The translations under genes and the position numbers were made by a program. A stretch of DNA of 64,000 nt, from assembly GCA_037439425.1 (NCBI GenBank), contig JBBIWA010000015.1:32852-96851 (forward strand). Reading direction: 5' to 3'. Source of the stretch: JBBIWA01 sp037439425 (lineage in GTDB: Bacteria; Acidobacteriota; Blastocatellia; RBC074). The notes below the pieces were generated by a model. It saw only the letters and a list, made by a program, of their open reading frames with translations. It was not told where the DNA came from and searched no databases. Below, piece by piece: positions 42,694 to 51,455 of this stretch. Each line of letters begins with the position of its first letter. Within the stretch, counting starts at the first letter, position 1.

Positions 42694-44109
42694 ATGGCTA
42701 CCAAAGCACAATCACACGAAGAAGCTGTCGCGCGTATTGTTGCCAATGAAGGGGTGCTTATGCGGCAATTGACGAGGCGGCAATTGGCAATGATCGCGCT
42801 GGGCAGCAGCATTGGCACAGGGCTGTTTCTGGGCAGCGGGCTATCAGTTCGCGTTGCTGGTCCTGGCGTCATTATCACTTACTTGATCGGCGCTATTATC
42901 TCATTGTTGTTGATGGGTGTGTTGGCGGAGATGGCGGTGGCGCACCCGACTGCCGGGGCTTTGGGCGTGTATGCTGAAATCTACCTCTCATCCTGGGCCG
43001 GGTTTGTTGTACGTTACACCTACTGGGCGGCGCAGGTGATCGCGATTGGCGGGCAGATGGTGGCAGTCACGATCTATTGCAAGTGGTGGTTACCCGATCT
43101 CCCGGCGTGGGTCTGGATTGTCGGATTTTCGGCAGCGCTCGTCTACATCAACGCGCGCAATGTGGGCAGCTTCGGCTCGTTTGAGTACTGGTTTGCGATG
43201 ATCAAGGTCGTGACCATCGCGCTCTTCATCATCTTCGGCGCAGCGGTAATGATGGGCATTGACGGGCAGTCCGGAGGCTGGCAAAACTTCACGGCGCACA
43301 ACGGATTTCTGCCGCACGGATGGCTGGGCGTGTGGCAGGCGCTTGTTTTCGTGATCTTCAGCTACATTGGTGTCGAGGTTACAGCGGTCACGGCTGGTGA
43401 AGCAACCGACCCGCGCCGAACAGTGCCACGCGCGATGGCTTCGGCGGTTGCGCGATTGATCCTTTTTTACGTCGGCTCAACCATCGTGCTGGTGGGCATT
43501 GTGCCCTGGAATCAGTTACTACCTGGGGGTGGCATCGAAGCTAGCCCGTTTGTCCAAGTCTTTGAGTTAATCGGCTTGCCAGCGGCAACGCACCTGATGA
43601 ATTTTGTGGTGCTGACCGCAGCGCTTTCTTCAGCTAATGCCAATCTGTATCTGATGGCACGCATGCTCTTTTCGCTCTCGCGCGGTGGTTATGCGCCTGC
43701 AGCGCTCGGCGAAGTCAATCGGCACGGGGCGCCTGTGAAGGCATTGCTGGCTTCGACCGGCGGAATAGCCATAGCCGTGTGGTTAGCCGAGCAATATCCC
43801 GACTCAGCTTACGTTTACCTGTTTGGTGTCGCGTTGTTCGGCGGTTTGTTTGCGTGGCTGCTGGTTTTCATCACGCACCTGCGCTTTCGCCGGGTATGGC
43901 AACGAAAGGGTGGAGATGCGCTGCCAGTGCGCATGCCGTTTTATCCTTATAGCTCCATTTTGGGAGCAGGGCTACTCGTTGCCATCCTGGCCACGACGTG
44001 GTGGGTTGAAGGAATGCGCCCGACGCTGGTGGCAGGCGTGCCGTGGCTCGTGTTACTCTCACTGGGTTACGTCGTGTGGCAGCAACGAAGGTTGGCCCGT
44101 GCTCAGTAG
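42694..44109 (+). CDS. APC-superfamily amino acid permease
   Basis: A 471-residue transporter with 12 predicted helices. ALGSSIGTGLFLGSG (about 33-47) is the helix-1 substrate-binding break of APC/AAT permeases, and helix 6 has IFSYIGVEVTAVTAGEATDP, the second substrate break. It imports amino acids or related amines with protons. ATG 42694. The M20 amidohydrolase gene downstream (44596-45903) suggests import and hydrolysis of N-carbamoyl or ureido compounds (inference). Confidence 0.92.
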   Translation: MATKAQSHEEAVARIVANEGVLMRQLTRRQLAMIALGSSIGTGLFLGSGLSVRVAGPGVIITYLIGAIISLLLMGVLAEMAVAHPTAGALGVYAEIYLSSWAGFVVRYTYWAAQVIAIGGQMVAVTIYCKWWLPDLPAWVWIVGFSAALVYINARNVGSFGSFEYWFAMIKVVTIALFIIFGAAVMMGIDGQSGGWQNFTAHNGFLPHGWLGVWQALVFVIFSYIGVEVTAVTAGEATDPRRTVPRAMASAVARLILFYVGSTIVLVGIVPWNQLLPGGGIEASPFVQVFELIGLPAATHLMNFVVLTAALSSANANLYLMARMLFSLSRGGYAPAALGEVNRHGAPVKALLASTGGIAIAVWLAEQYPDSAYVYLFGVALFGGLFAWLLVFITHLRFRRVWQRKGGDALPVRMPFYPYSSILGAGLLVAILATTWWVEGMRPTLVAGVPWLVLLSLGYVVWQQRRLARAQ

Positions 44110-44595
44110 TCCGTGGTCAGTTGCTCCTGGCGCGCAGCGCCAGCGCAGCAGGGCAGAAGAACGCTCCTGCCGGGCTGCGAGCGGCTCTACAGCGATGAAG
44201 TTAATGTGAAAGCCTTCGTCCCAAACCCGCTGAAGACTAGGAAAGGAGCCCAAATGAACACGCAGGATGCAGGGCCAGCCAGGTTGTTTCCGCAGGAGTC
44301 GCTCAGGTTGTGTGACAACGCCCTGAAACAACGCAAAGCGCTGCCGCGCGCTGTCGGGCAACTGTTAGTTTGCCCAGGAGTGCTGCCGCACAGACCGTAC
44401 GGAAGACAGGAGCCGACTTGCAGTTGGGCCGACATCTTCCACAGGAGTCATTGATGTCACTTGGGCGAAGCGGGAGAAAGACCTGGGTACGCACGCTTCT
44501 AGCGTGCTTGCTTTGCAGCATTGACGCGCTTACTGCAAGCCGAGCACGCAAGGATGCGTGCGCTCCCAGGGATTTTCCGAGGAAGAGAGAGAGAG
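44110..44595. other. Intergenic region containing REPIN copy C
   Basis: No supported gene lies between the permease and the M20 hydrolase. Small frames such as 44254-44452 lack a ribosome binding site and family signal. The repeat at 44482-44570 occupies the right half, and its end runs into the purine-rich Shine-Dalgarno of the next gene. Confidence 0.5.
44482..44570. repeat. REPIN-like palindromic element, copy C
   Basis: CCTGGGTACGCACGCTTC at the left and GATGCGTGCGCTCCCAGG at the right; hairpins CACGCTTCTAGCGTG and GCACGCAAGGATGCGTGC are visible. The flank GGATTTTCCG matches copies B and D. The element ends 26 bases before the ATG at 44596, so it can fold into that mRNA leader. Confidence 0.8.
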
Positions 44596-45903
44596 ATGGA
44601 CCGACGAGAATTCAACTTCACTCTGTTTGGCGCAATCGGATCTACGATGCTCGACTCTCACCAACAGCCATCTCAATTGCGCGTCAACGGCCAACGGCTC
44701 AATGCTCATCTAGGTGCGCTATCTGAGTTCGGCAAAAATCCGGAAGGCGGAGTCACTCGCCTGGCCTATAGCGAGGCTGATCGTCTGGGACGCGAATATG
44801 TGATCGGCTTGATGCGGCGCGCCAACCTCAACGTGAGCATTGACGCGGCAGGAAATATCATCGGGCGCCGCAACGGAAGTGATTCCAGCCTGTCGCCTCT
44901 TTTGCTTGGCTCTCACATTGATTCGGTTCCCAATGGCGGCAACTACGACGGTAATGTCGGCTCGCTGGGCGCCATCGAAATAGCCCAAACGTTGACTGAT
45001 CGCAAAGTGACGACACGCCACCCGCTGGAAGTCGTCATCTTCCAGAACGAAGAAGGGGGGCTGATCGGCAGCCGCGCTCTCAGCGGCGAGCTGTCGGAGA
45101 AAGAGCTGGAGCTGGTCAGCCGCAGCGGCAAGACCATTCGCGAAGGGATCAGGTTTATCGGCGGCAACCCGGAGAAACTGGCTGAGGTGCAACGCAAGCC
45201 CGGCGACATCGCTGCTTACCTGGAGTTGCACATCGAGCAAGGTGGCACGCTGGAGAAAGAGAAGATTGACATTGGCATCGTTGAAGGAATCGTTGGGATC
45301 AACTGGTGGGAGGTGACAATCGAAGGTTTTGCCAATCACGCGGGCACCACGCCGATGGATCAACGACAAGATGCACTGCTGGCTGCCGCGAGATTCATCG
45401 AAGCAGTCAATCGCGTGGTAACCAGCATACCAGGCCGCCAGGTTGGCACCGTCGGGCGCATCCAGGCTTTTCCGGGCGCGCCCAATGTCATCCCTGGAAA
45501 AGTCGTCCTGAGTTTGGAGCTGCGCGATCTCGACTCAGAGAAGATTCAAATGCTCTATCAGCGGATCTACGGAGAAGCGCAGCGCATTGCCCAAACGAGC
45601 GGAACGAAGTTCGACTTCAAAGAGATCAACGTCAATGTGCCTGCGCCGACCGATGCGCGCATCCGGCAGTTGATCAGCGAGGCGGCCAGAGAGCTGGGGC
45701 TGAGTACGAAATTGATGCCGAGCGGGGCGGGACACGATGCGCAAAGTATGGCCCGGCTTGGCCCGGTCGGAATGATCTTCATTCCCAGCATCGGCGGCAT
45801 CAGCCATTCACCAGGCGAATATTCGCGGCCGGAGGAGATTACCAACGGCGCCAACGTGCTGCTCCACACGCTGCTTAAGCTTGATGCTGCCAAATTGACT
45901 TGA
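44596..45903 (+). CDS. M20-family Zn amidohydrolase (allantoate / N-carbamoyl-amino-acid type), exported
   Basis: A 435-residue metallohydrolase of the AllC/HyuC group. Metal and catalytic motifs: LLGSHIDSVPNGGNYDGNVG, FQNEEGG (catalytic Glu pair), LELHIEQGGTLE, and PSGAGHDAQ plus SHSPGEY near the end. The dimerisation lid contains NHAGTTPMDQRQDAL. The N-terminus MDRREFNFTLFGAIGSTML has a twin-arginine motif with a short hydrophobic stretch, so it may be Tat-exported, unlike cytoplasmic HyuC. ATG 44596 is preceded by a run of GA repeats; the frame from 44521 starts inside the REPIN element and is rejected. Confidence 0.88.
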   Translation: MDRREFNFTLFGAIGSTMLDSHQQPSQLRVNGQRLNAHLGALSEFGKNPEGGVTRLAYSEADRLGREYVIGLMRRANLNVSIDAAGNIIGRRNGSDSSLSPLLLGSHIDSVPNGGNYDGNVGSLGAIEIAQTLTDRKVTTRHPLEVVIFQNEEGGLIGSRALSGELSEKELELVSRSGKTIREGIRFIGGNPEKLAEVQRKPGDIAAYLELHIEQGGTLEKEKIDIGIVEGIVGINWWEVTIEGFANHAGTTPMDQRQDALLAAARFIEAVNRVVTSIPGRQVGTVGRIQAFPGAPNVIPGKVVLSLELRDLDSEKIQMLYQRIYGEAQRIAQTSGTKFDFKEINVNVPAPTDARIRQLISEAARELGLSTKLMPSGAGHDAQSMARLGPVGMIFIPSIGGISHSPGEYSRPEEITNGANVLLHTLLKLDAAKLT

Positions 45904-45934
45904 GCTTCCGGGGTGCCTGCGGTTGAAAAGCGGG

Positions 45935-46996
45935 CTAACTCTTCGGAGCATAGTAGCCGGACCGCGTTCGCGCGGTGTAGCCCGGCTTCTTGATCTTGAT
46001 TGCCAGCTTGCGGAAGCTGCCATCGCGTGTTTCGTTAGTCGAGTAAAAGCCGAGAGTGTACTGGGTGCGCAGTTGATCGGCTAGTTTTACAAAGGTAGCC
46101 TCGAGATAGCGCAGCGACTGTTCCTCAGACTCTTCTCCCGAGCTGACTGAAGCCGGCCTGGGATAGTAGACCTCGCCGCCAGTCTCAGCAGTGAGAGTGG
46201 CCAGGGCGCGCTCGGCGGCCAGGTCCTGAAGATTCAGCGAGGATGAGAAATGGCCAGTAAAGATAGCATAGATCACGGCGTCGGCTTGCTGAGCAGCAGC
46301 CAGCGCCTGTTTCAAATCCTTGCGACTCGTCGTGTCGCCGCCGTCTGTCACCATCACAATGACATGGCGCCCGAGCGTTCCCTTAAGGTAATCTGATGCC
46401 AGAAAGATCGCGTCATAGAGCGAGGTGGCCCCTTTCGCGCGAAGCTGTTTCGTGGCATTGGTGAGGAGCGAAACCTTGTTGGTGAAATCCTGAATGAGGG
46501 TCACCTCTGTTGAGACGGCGAAGAGCGCCGCCTTATCCTCTGGCCGCAGGACGCGCTCAAAAAAACGCGCGGCAGCGTGGCGCTCGAAATTGAGCTTCGA
46601 GGCGACGCTTGAACTGGTGTCAAAAAGCATGACCAGGCGCAGCGGCATATCAGCATCACGCGTGAAATTGACGATCTCCTGTGGCACGCCATCTTCAAAG
46701 ACCTCGAAATCTTCTCGCTGGAGCGTGCTGGCCAGTTCACCCGCCGGACTTATGACGGTCGCAATCATCGTGACCAGATCGCTGTTGATGCGAATAGTCT
46801 CCGTCTCATTTTGCGGAGCTTTCTCTGGTGGGTGCTGGGGCAGCGGATCAGGCGGAACCGGTTTGACTTTGCGGGTGGGTTCTTTTGAAGAATTGCGCCC
46901 GCTCTGAGCGGTGAGCACACCGCTACCGAACATCAACAAGAACAGAGCTATCACTACAGGCCCGCTGTTTGTACTCAACCCTGGCTTCATAGTCAC
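45935..46996 (-). CDS. Secreted VWA-domain protein (acidobacterial VWFA-related type)
   Basis: A 353-residue exported protein. Signal peptide GPVVIALFLLMFGSGVLTAQ, a Pro/Lys-rich linker (about 35-65), then a beta-domain (ISPAGELASTLQREDFEVFE, DGVPQEIVNFTRDAD) and a von Willebrand A fold with the MIDAS DTSSSVASK and MVTDGGDTTS. The opening VFEDGVPQEIVNF strand and overall layout match the acidobacterial VWFA-related protein family, often encoded in many copies in that phylum, and support the host assignment. Function is unknown; it probably mediates metal-dependent protein contacts. It ends near the M20 gene in convergent orientation. Confidence 0.88.
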   Translation of the reverse strand: MTMKPGLSTNSGPVVIALFLLMFGSGVLTAQSGRNSSKEPTRKVKPVPPDPLPQHPPEKAPQNETETIRINSDLVTMIATVISPAGELASTLQREDFEVFEDGVPQEIVNFTRDADMPLRLVMLFDTSSSVASKLNFERHAAARFFERVLRPEDKAALFAVSTEVTLIQDFTNKVSLLTNATKQLRAKGATSLYDAIFLASDYLKGTLGRHVIVMVTDGGDTTSRKDLKQALAAAQQADAVIYAIFTGHFSSSLNLQDLAAERALATLTAETGGEVYYPRPASVSSGEESEEQSLRYLEATFVKLADQLRTQYTLGFYSTNETRDGSFRKLAIKIKKPGYTARTRSGYYAPKS

Positions 46997-47008
46997 TTCT
47001 CGCTTCGA

Positions 47009-48361
47009 TCAGCCAGCCGACGCTTGCACGGCTCCACCGATAGCTAACAACCACTGGCGAAACGCCGCCAGGCCGCGCTCCACCTGGAGCCGGTGGCGCT
47101 CAGTTTTGCCTCTGACCCGGCGCCGCATCTCGGGCTCCAGTGGCGGAAGCAGCGCGAAGGTCGTGTTCGCTGGTTGAAAATTATCCGGATCGGCATTGGC
47201 CAGATAGAAAGTCAGCGATCCGGTCGCTGACTCCCGTGGTGGCGCAAGCGCCGCTTCTCCGCGCGCCAATCGTGCAGCGTTGATCCCAGCAATCATGCCA
47301 GTCGCCATGGCTTCAGTATAACCTTCGATGCCTGAAATCTGCCCGGCGAAGAAGACACGCGGATGTTGGCGCATCTGCAACGTTTCGCGCAGCAGCTTCG
47401 GCGAGCAGATATAAGTATTGCGATGCATCTGGCCGAAGCGAATGAATTCAGCATTCTCCAATCCCGGAATCAGGCGCAGCACGCGCTTCTGTTCGCCGTA
47501 CTTGAGGTGGCACTGAAAGCCGACGAGGTTGTAAGCCTCGGCCAGCAGATTCTCTAAGCGCAACTGAACCACTGCATAAGGCTCACGGCCGGTGCGCGGA
47601 TCAACCAACCCTACAGGCTTCATTGGCCCGAAGCGCAATGTTTCTCGCCCACGCCGCGCCAGCTCCTCAATCGGCAAACAGCCCTCGAAGTATTTTTCTT
47701 CCTCCAGCTCATCGCTATGAGGCTTCACCGTCTCAGCACTGATGAGCGCCTCGTAGAAGCGATCATACTCCTCTTTAGTCAGCGGGCAGTTGAGATAATC
47801 ATCGCCGCCTTTGCCGTAACGCGCCGCGCGAAAAGCGATCTCGTAATTGATCGTCTCCGCCTCCACCACTGGCGAGATCGCGTCGTAGAAGTAGAGCCCA
47901 TTGCTGCCAGTCAAGCGCGCAAGGGCCTCAGAGAGGGCGGGCGAAGCCAGCGGCCCGGCGGCAATGATTGTGATCTCTTCGGGATTGATCGTTTGCACCT
48001 CTTCACGCCGGAGCTCAATATTCGGATGCGAGCTGAGGCGCTCAGTCACCGCCGCAGAGAATTTCTCGCGGTCAACCGCTAATGCGCCACCGGCAGGCAC
48101 GGCGGCTGCTTCAGCCAGGTGAATCAGCAGCGAAGAGGCAGCGCGCAGTTCGTCCTTAAGCAGCCGTGGCGCGGTATTCTCCTGATCGGATTTGAGCGAA
48201 TTGCTGCATACCAGCTCAGCCAGCTTATCCGTCCGATGAGCGCCAGTTGAACGATGCGGACGCATCTCATATAAACGCACCCGCACCCCCCGCCTGGCTG
48301 CTTGCCAGGCAGCTTCCGAGCCAGCCAGTCCACCGCCGATGATGTTAATCGTCTCTGCCAT
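47009..48361 (-). CDS. trmFO: Methylenetetrahydrofolate-tRNA (uracil-5-) methyltransferase
   Basis: A 450-residue FAD/folate enzyme that makes m5U54 in tRNA with methylene-THF and FADH2. It starts MAETINIIGGGLAGSEAAWQ with the dinucleotide-binding GGGLAGSEAA. CSNSLKSD (about 51-58) and NCPLTKEEYD (about 214-223) carry the two conserved cysteines, and the region VFFAGQISGIEGYTEAMATG is a strong family signature. ATG 48361 yields this standard N-terminus; the frame extends upstream to 48463 but that part is not family-like. It follows the VWA gene by 12 bases on the same strand, so the two may be co-transcribed. Confidence 0.96.
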   Translation of the reverse strand: MAETINIIGGGLAGSEAAWQAARRGVRVRLYEMRPHRSTGAHRTDKLAELVCSNSLKSDQENTAPRLLKDELRAASSLLIHLAEAAAVPAGGALAVDREKFSAAVTERLSSHPNIELRREEVQTINPEEITIIAAGPLASPALSEALARLTGSNGLYFYDAISPVVEAETINYEIAFRAARYGKGGDDYLNCPLTKEEYDRFYEALISAETVKPHSDELEEEKYFEGCLPIEELARRGRETLRFGPMKPVGLVDPRTGREPYAVVQLRLENLLAEAYNLVGFQCHLKYGEQKRVLRLIPGLENAEFIRFGQMHRNTYICSPKLLRETLQMRQHPRVFFAGQISGIEGYTEAMATGMIAGINAARLARGEAALAPPRESATGSLTFYLANADPDNFQPANTTFALLPPLEPEMRRRVRGKTERHRLQVERGLAAFRQWLLAIGGAVQASAG

Positions 48362-49075
48362 TGCGCTCCGGAGCCAGCAGGACGCTCCCCGATCCCCGGA
48401 CCGCGGAAGCTGCCTGGAGCGGTCCAGGGCCTTGTTAATTAAGCAGCGCGGCGCCTGCCGCACGTAAGTGCTCGTTTTTTGACTGGAAACGAGCCGTAGC
48501 CAGGACTCGTTAGAGTCAACCCGTTAGGGTAAGCTCACCCGCGAAGGTGAGTAATGTTTACCTCGGCCCGTGTTTCTGGTTACTGACGTCTGCCACACTG
48601 TCCGTTAACGCGGCCGCAAGTCCTGTTTAATGACAGACGACAGTTGCCTGGAACTGGCACAGCATCCCATGGTGTCATGACCCGGATTCGGATTTCGGAT
48701 TTAAATCCGCAATTCGCAATTCGCAATTCGAAATTCCCAAACGTAGTTCACCGGCCCGCCGCCGGATCACTGAGCTTGGTTGAGTGTTTGCGAGAAGAAG
48801 AATCAGTTATCAAACCGCCAGTTTGATAACTTTCCTTGTTCCTCCCGCGCTGCGCACTCAACTCACTCCTTGATGGCGCGAGAAAAATAATAGCAGAATC
48901 GCGGGGCGTTATGAACTCTCCTCTCCACTTGCCTGACCCTTTGCTTTCGCCCGCAGGCTGCGACTACAATGCTTGCTTAGTTGGAAAGCGAAGCAACTTT
49001 ACAATGACCGTCAAAACGGAGCGCCTGAACTAATGCGAGCCCAACTGTTTTACCCGACCCAAAGAAGGAGATGAG
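48362..49075. other. Long intergenic region, AT-skewed micro-repeats
   Basis: No gene is supported in these 714 bases. Visible structures are GCTCACC/GGTGAGT (around 48532-48551), a run of GCAATTC words (about 48710-48740, GCAATTCGCAATTCGCAATT) resembling one near 13025-13055, and a CAAACCG/CAGTTTG inverted repeat near 48812-48830. AAGAAGGAG before 49076 is the next ribosome binding site. Confidence 0.5.
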
Positions 49076-50020
49076 ATGAGAAGAAGAAAAACTGGCAAGA
49101 AACGGCGCAGACAACTTCGGTCAGAGCCTGAGCTCCCACTGCCGGCCTTTGACCGCCGCGCCCTGGAAAGAGGCCTGGCCGATATTGGCCGGCTGCTGAG
49201 CGAACAGGATTTCGAGACGATTGAGCAGGCCAATGAATTTCTCCAGCAACTGGCCGCGTCCGGGAAAATACCTTCAGCCCCCAAACGAACTTCGCTGGAA
49301 CAGGCTCAGGATCTGATGTATGACGCCTGGGAAGCCACAGGTCGGCGGAGAGTTGAGCTGGCACGCCAGGCCCTGGCGCTTTCATCCGATTGTGCCGATG
49401 CTTATGTGCTGCTGGCTGAAGAGACCGCCCGCTCACTGGAGGAAGCCAGAGACCTTTATGAGCAAGGCGTCAAGGCCGGCGAACGAGCACTCGGGCCGGC
49501 AACCTTTGAGGAAGACGCCGGACATTTCTGGGGGATTCTGGAGACTCGCCCCTACATGCGAGCGCGAGCCGGGCTGGCTCAATGTCTGTGGCTGCTGGGT
49601 GAAAAACAACAAGCGATCGCACACTACACCGAGATGCTGCGCCTCAATCCGGGTGACAATCAGGGCATTCGTTACCTGCTGCTTGATTGTCTGCTTCAAG
49701 TGGGCGACGATGAGGCCGCCGGCAAACTGCTGAAGCAGTATGAAGATGATGCTATGGCTGCCTGGCTCTATCCGCGCGCCTTGTGGTTGTTTCGTCAAAA
49801 AGGGCCCAGCAAACAGGCAAATGCAGCATTGAAAAAAGCCCTGGAGCAAAACCAGTTCGTTCCGGATTACCTGCTCGGGCGCCGCCGCCTCCCGCGCCTG
49901 AGGCCGGCCTTCATCGGCTGGGGCGATGAGAACGAGGCGATCGAGTACGCTGCCACCGCTATTGAGTATTGGTACAAAACACCGGGCGCGCTCGACTGGC
50001 TGGCCAGCAACTTGAACTAG
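49076..50020 (+). CDS. TPR-repeat protein
   Basis: A 314-residue soluble protein with a Lys/Arg-rich N-terminus (MRRRKTGKKRRRQLR). It contains TPR-like helices: LMYDAWEATGRRRVELARQA (about 81-100), DAYVLLAEETARSLEEARDL, ARAGLAQCLWLLGEKQQAIA, YLLLDCLLQVGDDEAAGKLL and ALWLFRQKGP. The order and GHFWGILETRPYMRARAGLA motif resemble a bacterial ST7-like TPR protein family, often of unknown role. It probably binds a partner protein. ATG 49076 with AAGAAGGAG. Confidence 0.78.
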   Translation: MRRRKTGKKRRRQLRSEPELPLPAFDRRALERGLADIGRLLSEQDFETIEQANEFLQQLAASGKIPSAPKRTSLEQAQDLMYDAWEATGRRRVELARQALALSSDCADAYVLLAEETARSLEEARDLYEQGVKAGERALGPATFEEDAGHFWGILETRPYMRARAGLAQCLWLLGEKQQAIAHYTEMLRLNPGDNQGIRYLLLDCLLQVGDDEAAGKLLKQYEDDAMAAWLYPRALWLFRQKGPSKQANAALKKALEQNQFVPDYLLGRRRLPRLRPAFIGWGDENEAIEYAATAIEYWYKTPGALDWLASNLN

Positions 50021-50162
50021 AAGCCGGAAGCTGCGGCGGGAAGCTCAAACCTCAGACTCCAGGCTTCATCTGAGGTCTGAGGTTGGATCCCTCAAGCTGC
50101 GGCCCGTCGTGATTCGTTTCCTGGGGAGTCATTCCTGTCGCGCGGCAACGCCCTGAAAGAAG

Positions 50163-50261
50163 CTGGGTACGCACGCTTGCGAGTGTGCTCGCTCTGCGGT
50201 AACAGCTCGCTTAACAGAAACCTGCACGCCTGCCTGCCGGCAGGGGGCGCACGTACCCGGG
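50163..50261. repeat. REPIN-like palindromic element, copy D
   Basis: Left arm GCTGGGTACGCACGCTTGC, right arm GGGGGCGCACGTACCCGGG, with a longer, partly rearranged middle (an extra CCTGCCTGCCGGCAGG hairpin). Its right flank AATTTTCCG is shared with copies B and C. It occupies the gap between the TPR and GT2 genes; the rest of 50021-50380 has no gene. Confidence 0.75.
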
Positions 50262-50380
50262 AATTTTCCGCAGGAGTGCTTCGGGCCGCTTACGGAGCGC
50301 CCGGAAACGAGAAAAAGGTCTGAGGTCTCAAGCGGCGTCTTTCTGTCGTTTATCGCGCTACCTCTTCCAAAGGGTCACTG

Positions 50381-51427
50381 ATGATCAGAGGTATCGAGAA
50401 TGAAGTGAATGAAGTTCGCTCCTCACTCCTGGCCCCGGACTCATCTCGCTCTCGCGCGCGACCTCAGGTCTCGATTCTGCTCCCCGTCTACAATGAGGAA
50501 GAGAATCTTAAAGTGCTGCATCAGCAGATCATCGCTGCAATGGAGCGGCTCGGTTGTGACTTTGAAGTCATCTATGTAGACGATGGGAGCAGCGACGGCA
50601 GCCTCAAGCTGCTGGCTCAATTGGCAGCTGAGGATGGGCGGGTGCGGGTCATCGGTCTTCGTCGCAACTACGGGCAGACAGCAGCTCTGGCAGCGGGCAT
50701 TGACAGTGCGCGCGGCGAAGTGCTAGTGCCGATGGATGCCGACTTGCAGAACGATCCGGCCGACATCGCCAGACTGCTAGCCAAACTCGATGAAGGCTAT
50801 GATGTCGTCTCCGGCTGGCGCGCCGAGCGCAAAGATGACCATTTGACCCGTGTGCTGCCTTCACGCATTGCCAACTGGCTCATCTCGCGCATCAGTGGCG
50901 TGCGCTTACATGATTACGGTTGCACGCTCAAAGCTTATCGCCGCGACGTGCTCAAGGGCGTCCATCTCTATAGCGAGATGCATCGCTTTATCCCGATCTA
51001 CGCTAGCTGGGCTGGCGGCCGGGTGAGTGAAATCCCCGTCACGCATCATCCGCGCGCGGCTGGCAGGTCCAACTATGGCCTGTCTCGCACGGTCAAAGTG
51101 ATCTTCGATCTGATCACGATCAAGTTTATGACCAGCTACCTGACTCGACCGCTCTACGTCTTCGGCTGGGCTGGGCTACTCGCCTTTGCGCTTTCAGCCC
51201 TCTCAGCCGCGCTGGCCTTCCTGATGAAGTTTGCCGATTGGCCTTACCACGCCGACTTCATTCAGACTCCGCTGCCTGTCTTGTCCATGATCATGCTCGT
51301 GCTTGGCATCCAGCTTTTTCTAATGGGCCTGATCGCTGAGATGCACGTGCGCACTTACCACGAATCGCAAAACAAACCGATTTACACGATCAAGACGAAG
51401 ATCAACTTCGAGAGTGCTGAATCATGA
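50381..51427 (+). CDS. Membrane glycosyltransferase family 2 (GtrB/DPM1-like)
   Basis: A 348-residue polyprenyl-phosphate glycosyltransferase. The GT-A domain has SILLPVYNEEENL, VIYVDDGSSDGS and the DxD site VPMDADLQNDP, followed by SGWRAERKDDHLTRVLPSRI. Two C-terminal helices (about 255-280 and 300-325) anchor it. It probably moves a sugar to undecaprenyl phosphate for envelope glycan use. ATG 50381. The asparagine synthase gene overlaps its tail region by frame and starts 29 bases later, so they are likely one transcript. Confidence 0.92.
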   Translation: MIRGIENEVNEVRSSLLAPDSSRSRARPQVSILLPVYNEEENLKVLHQQIIAAMERLGCDFEVIYVDDGSSDGSLKLLAQLAAEDGRVRVIGLRRNYGQTAALAAGIDSARGEVLVPMDADLQNDPADIARLLAKLDEGYDVVSGWRAERKDDHLTRVLPSRIANWLISRISGVRLHDYGCTLKAYRRDVLKGVHLYSEMHRFIPIYASWAGGRVSEIPVTHHPRAAGRSNYGLSRTVKVIFDLITIKFMTSYLTRPLYVFGWAGLLAFALSALSAALAFLMKFADWPYHADFIQTPLPVLSMIMLVLGIQLFLMGLIAEMHVRTYHESQNKPIYTIKTKINFESAES

Positions 51428-51455
51428 GTTAAGAGAGGTCCCCACTCATCACTTT

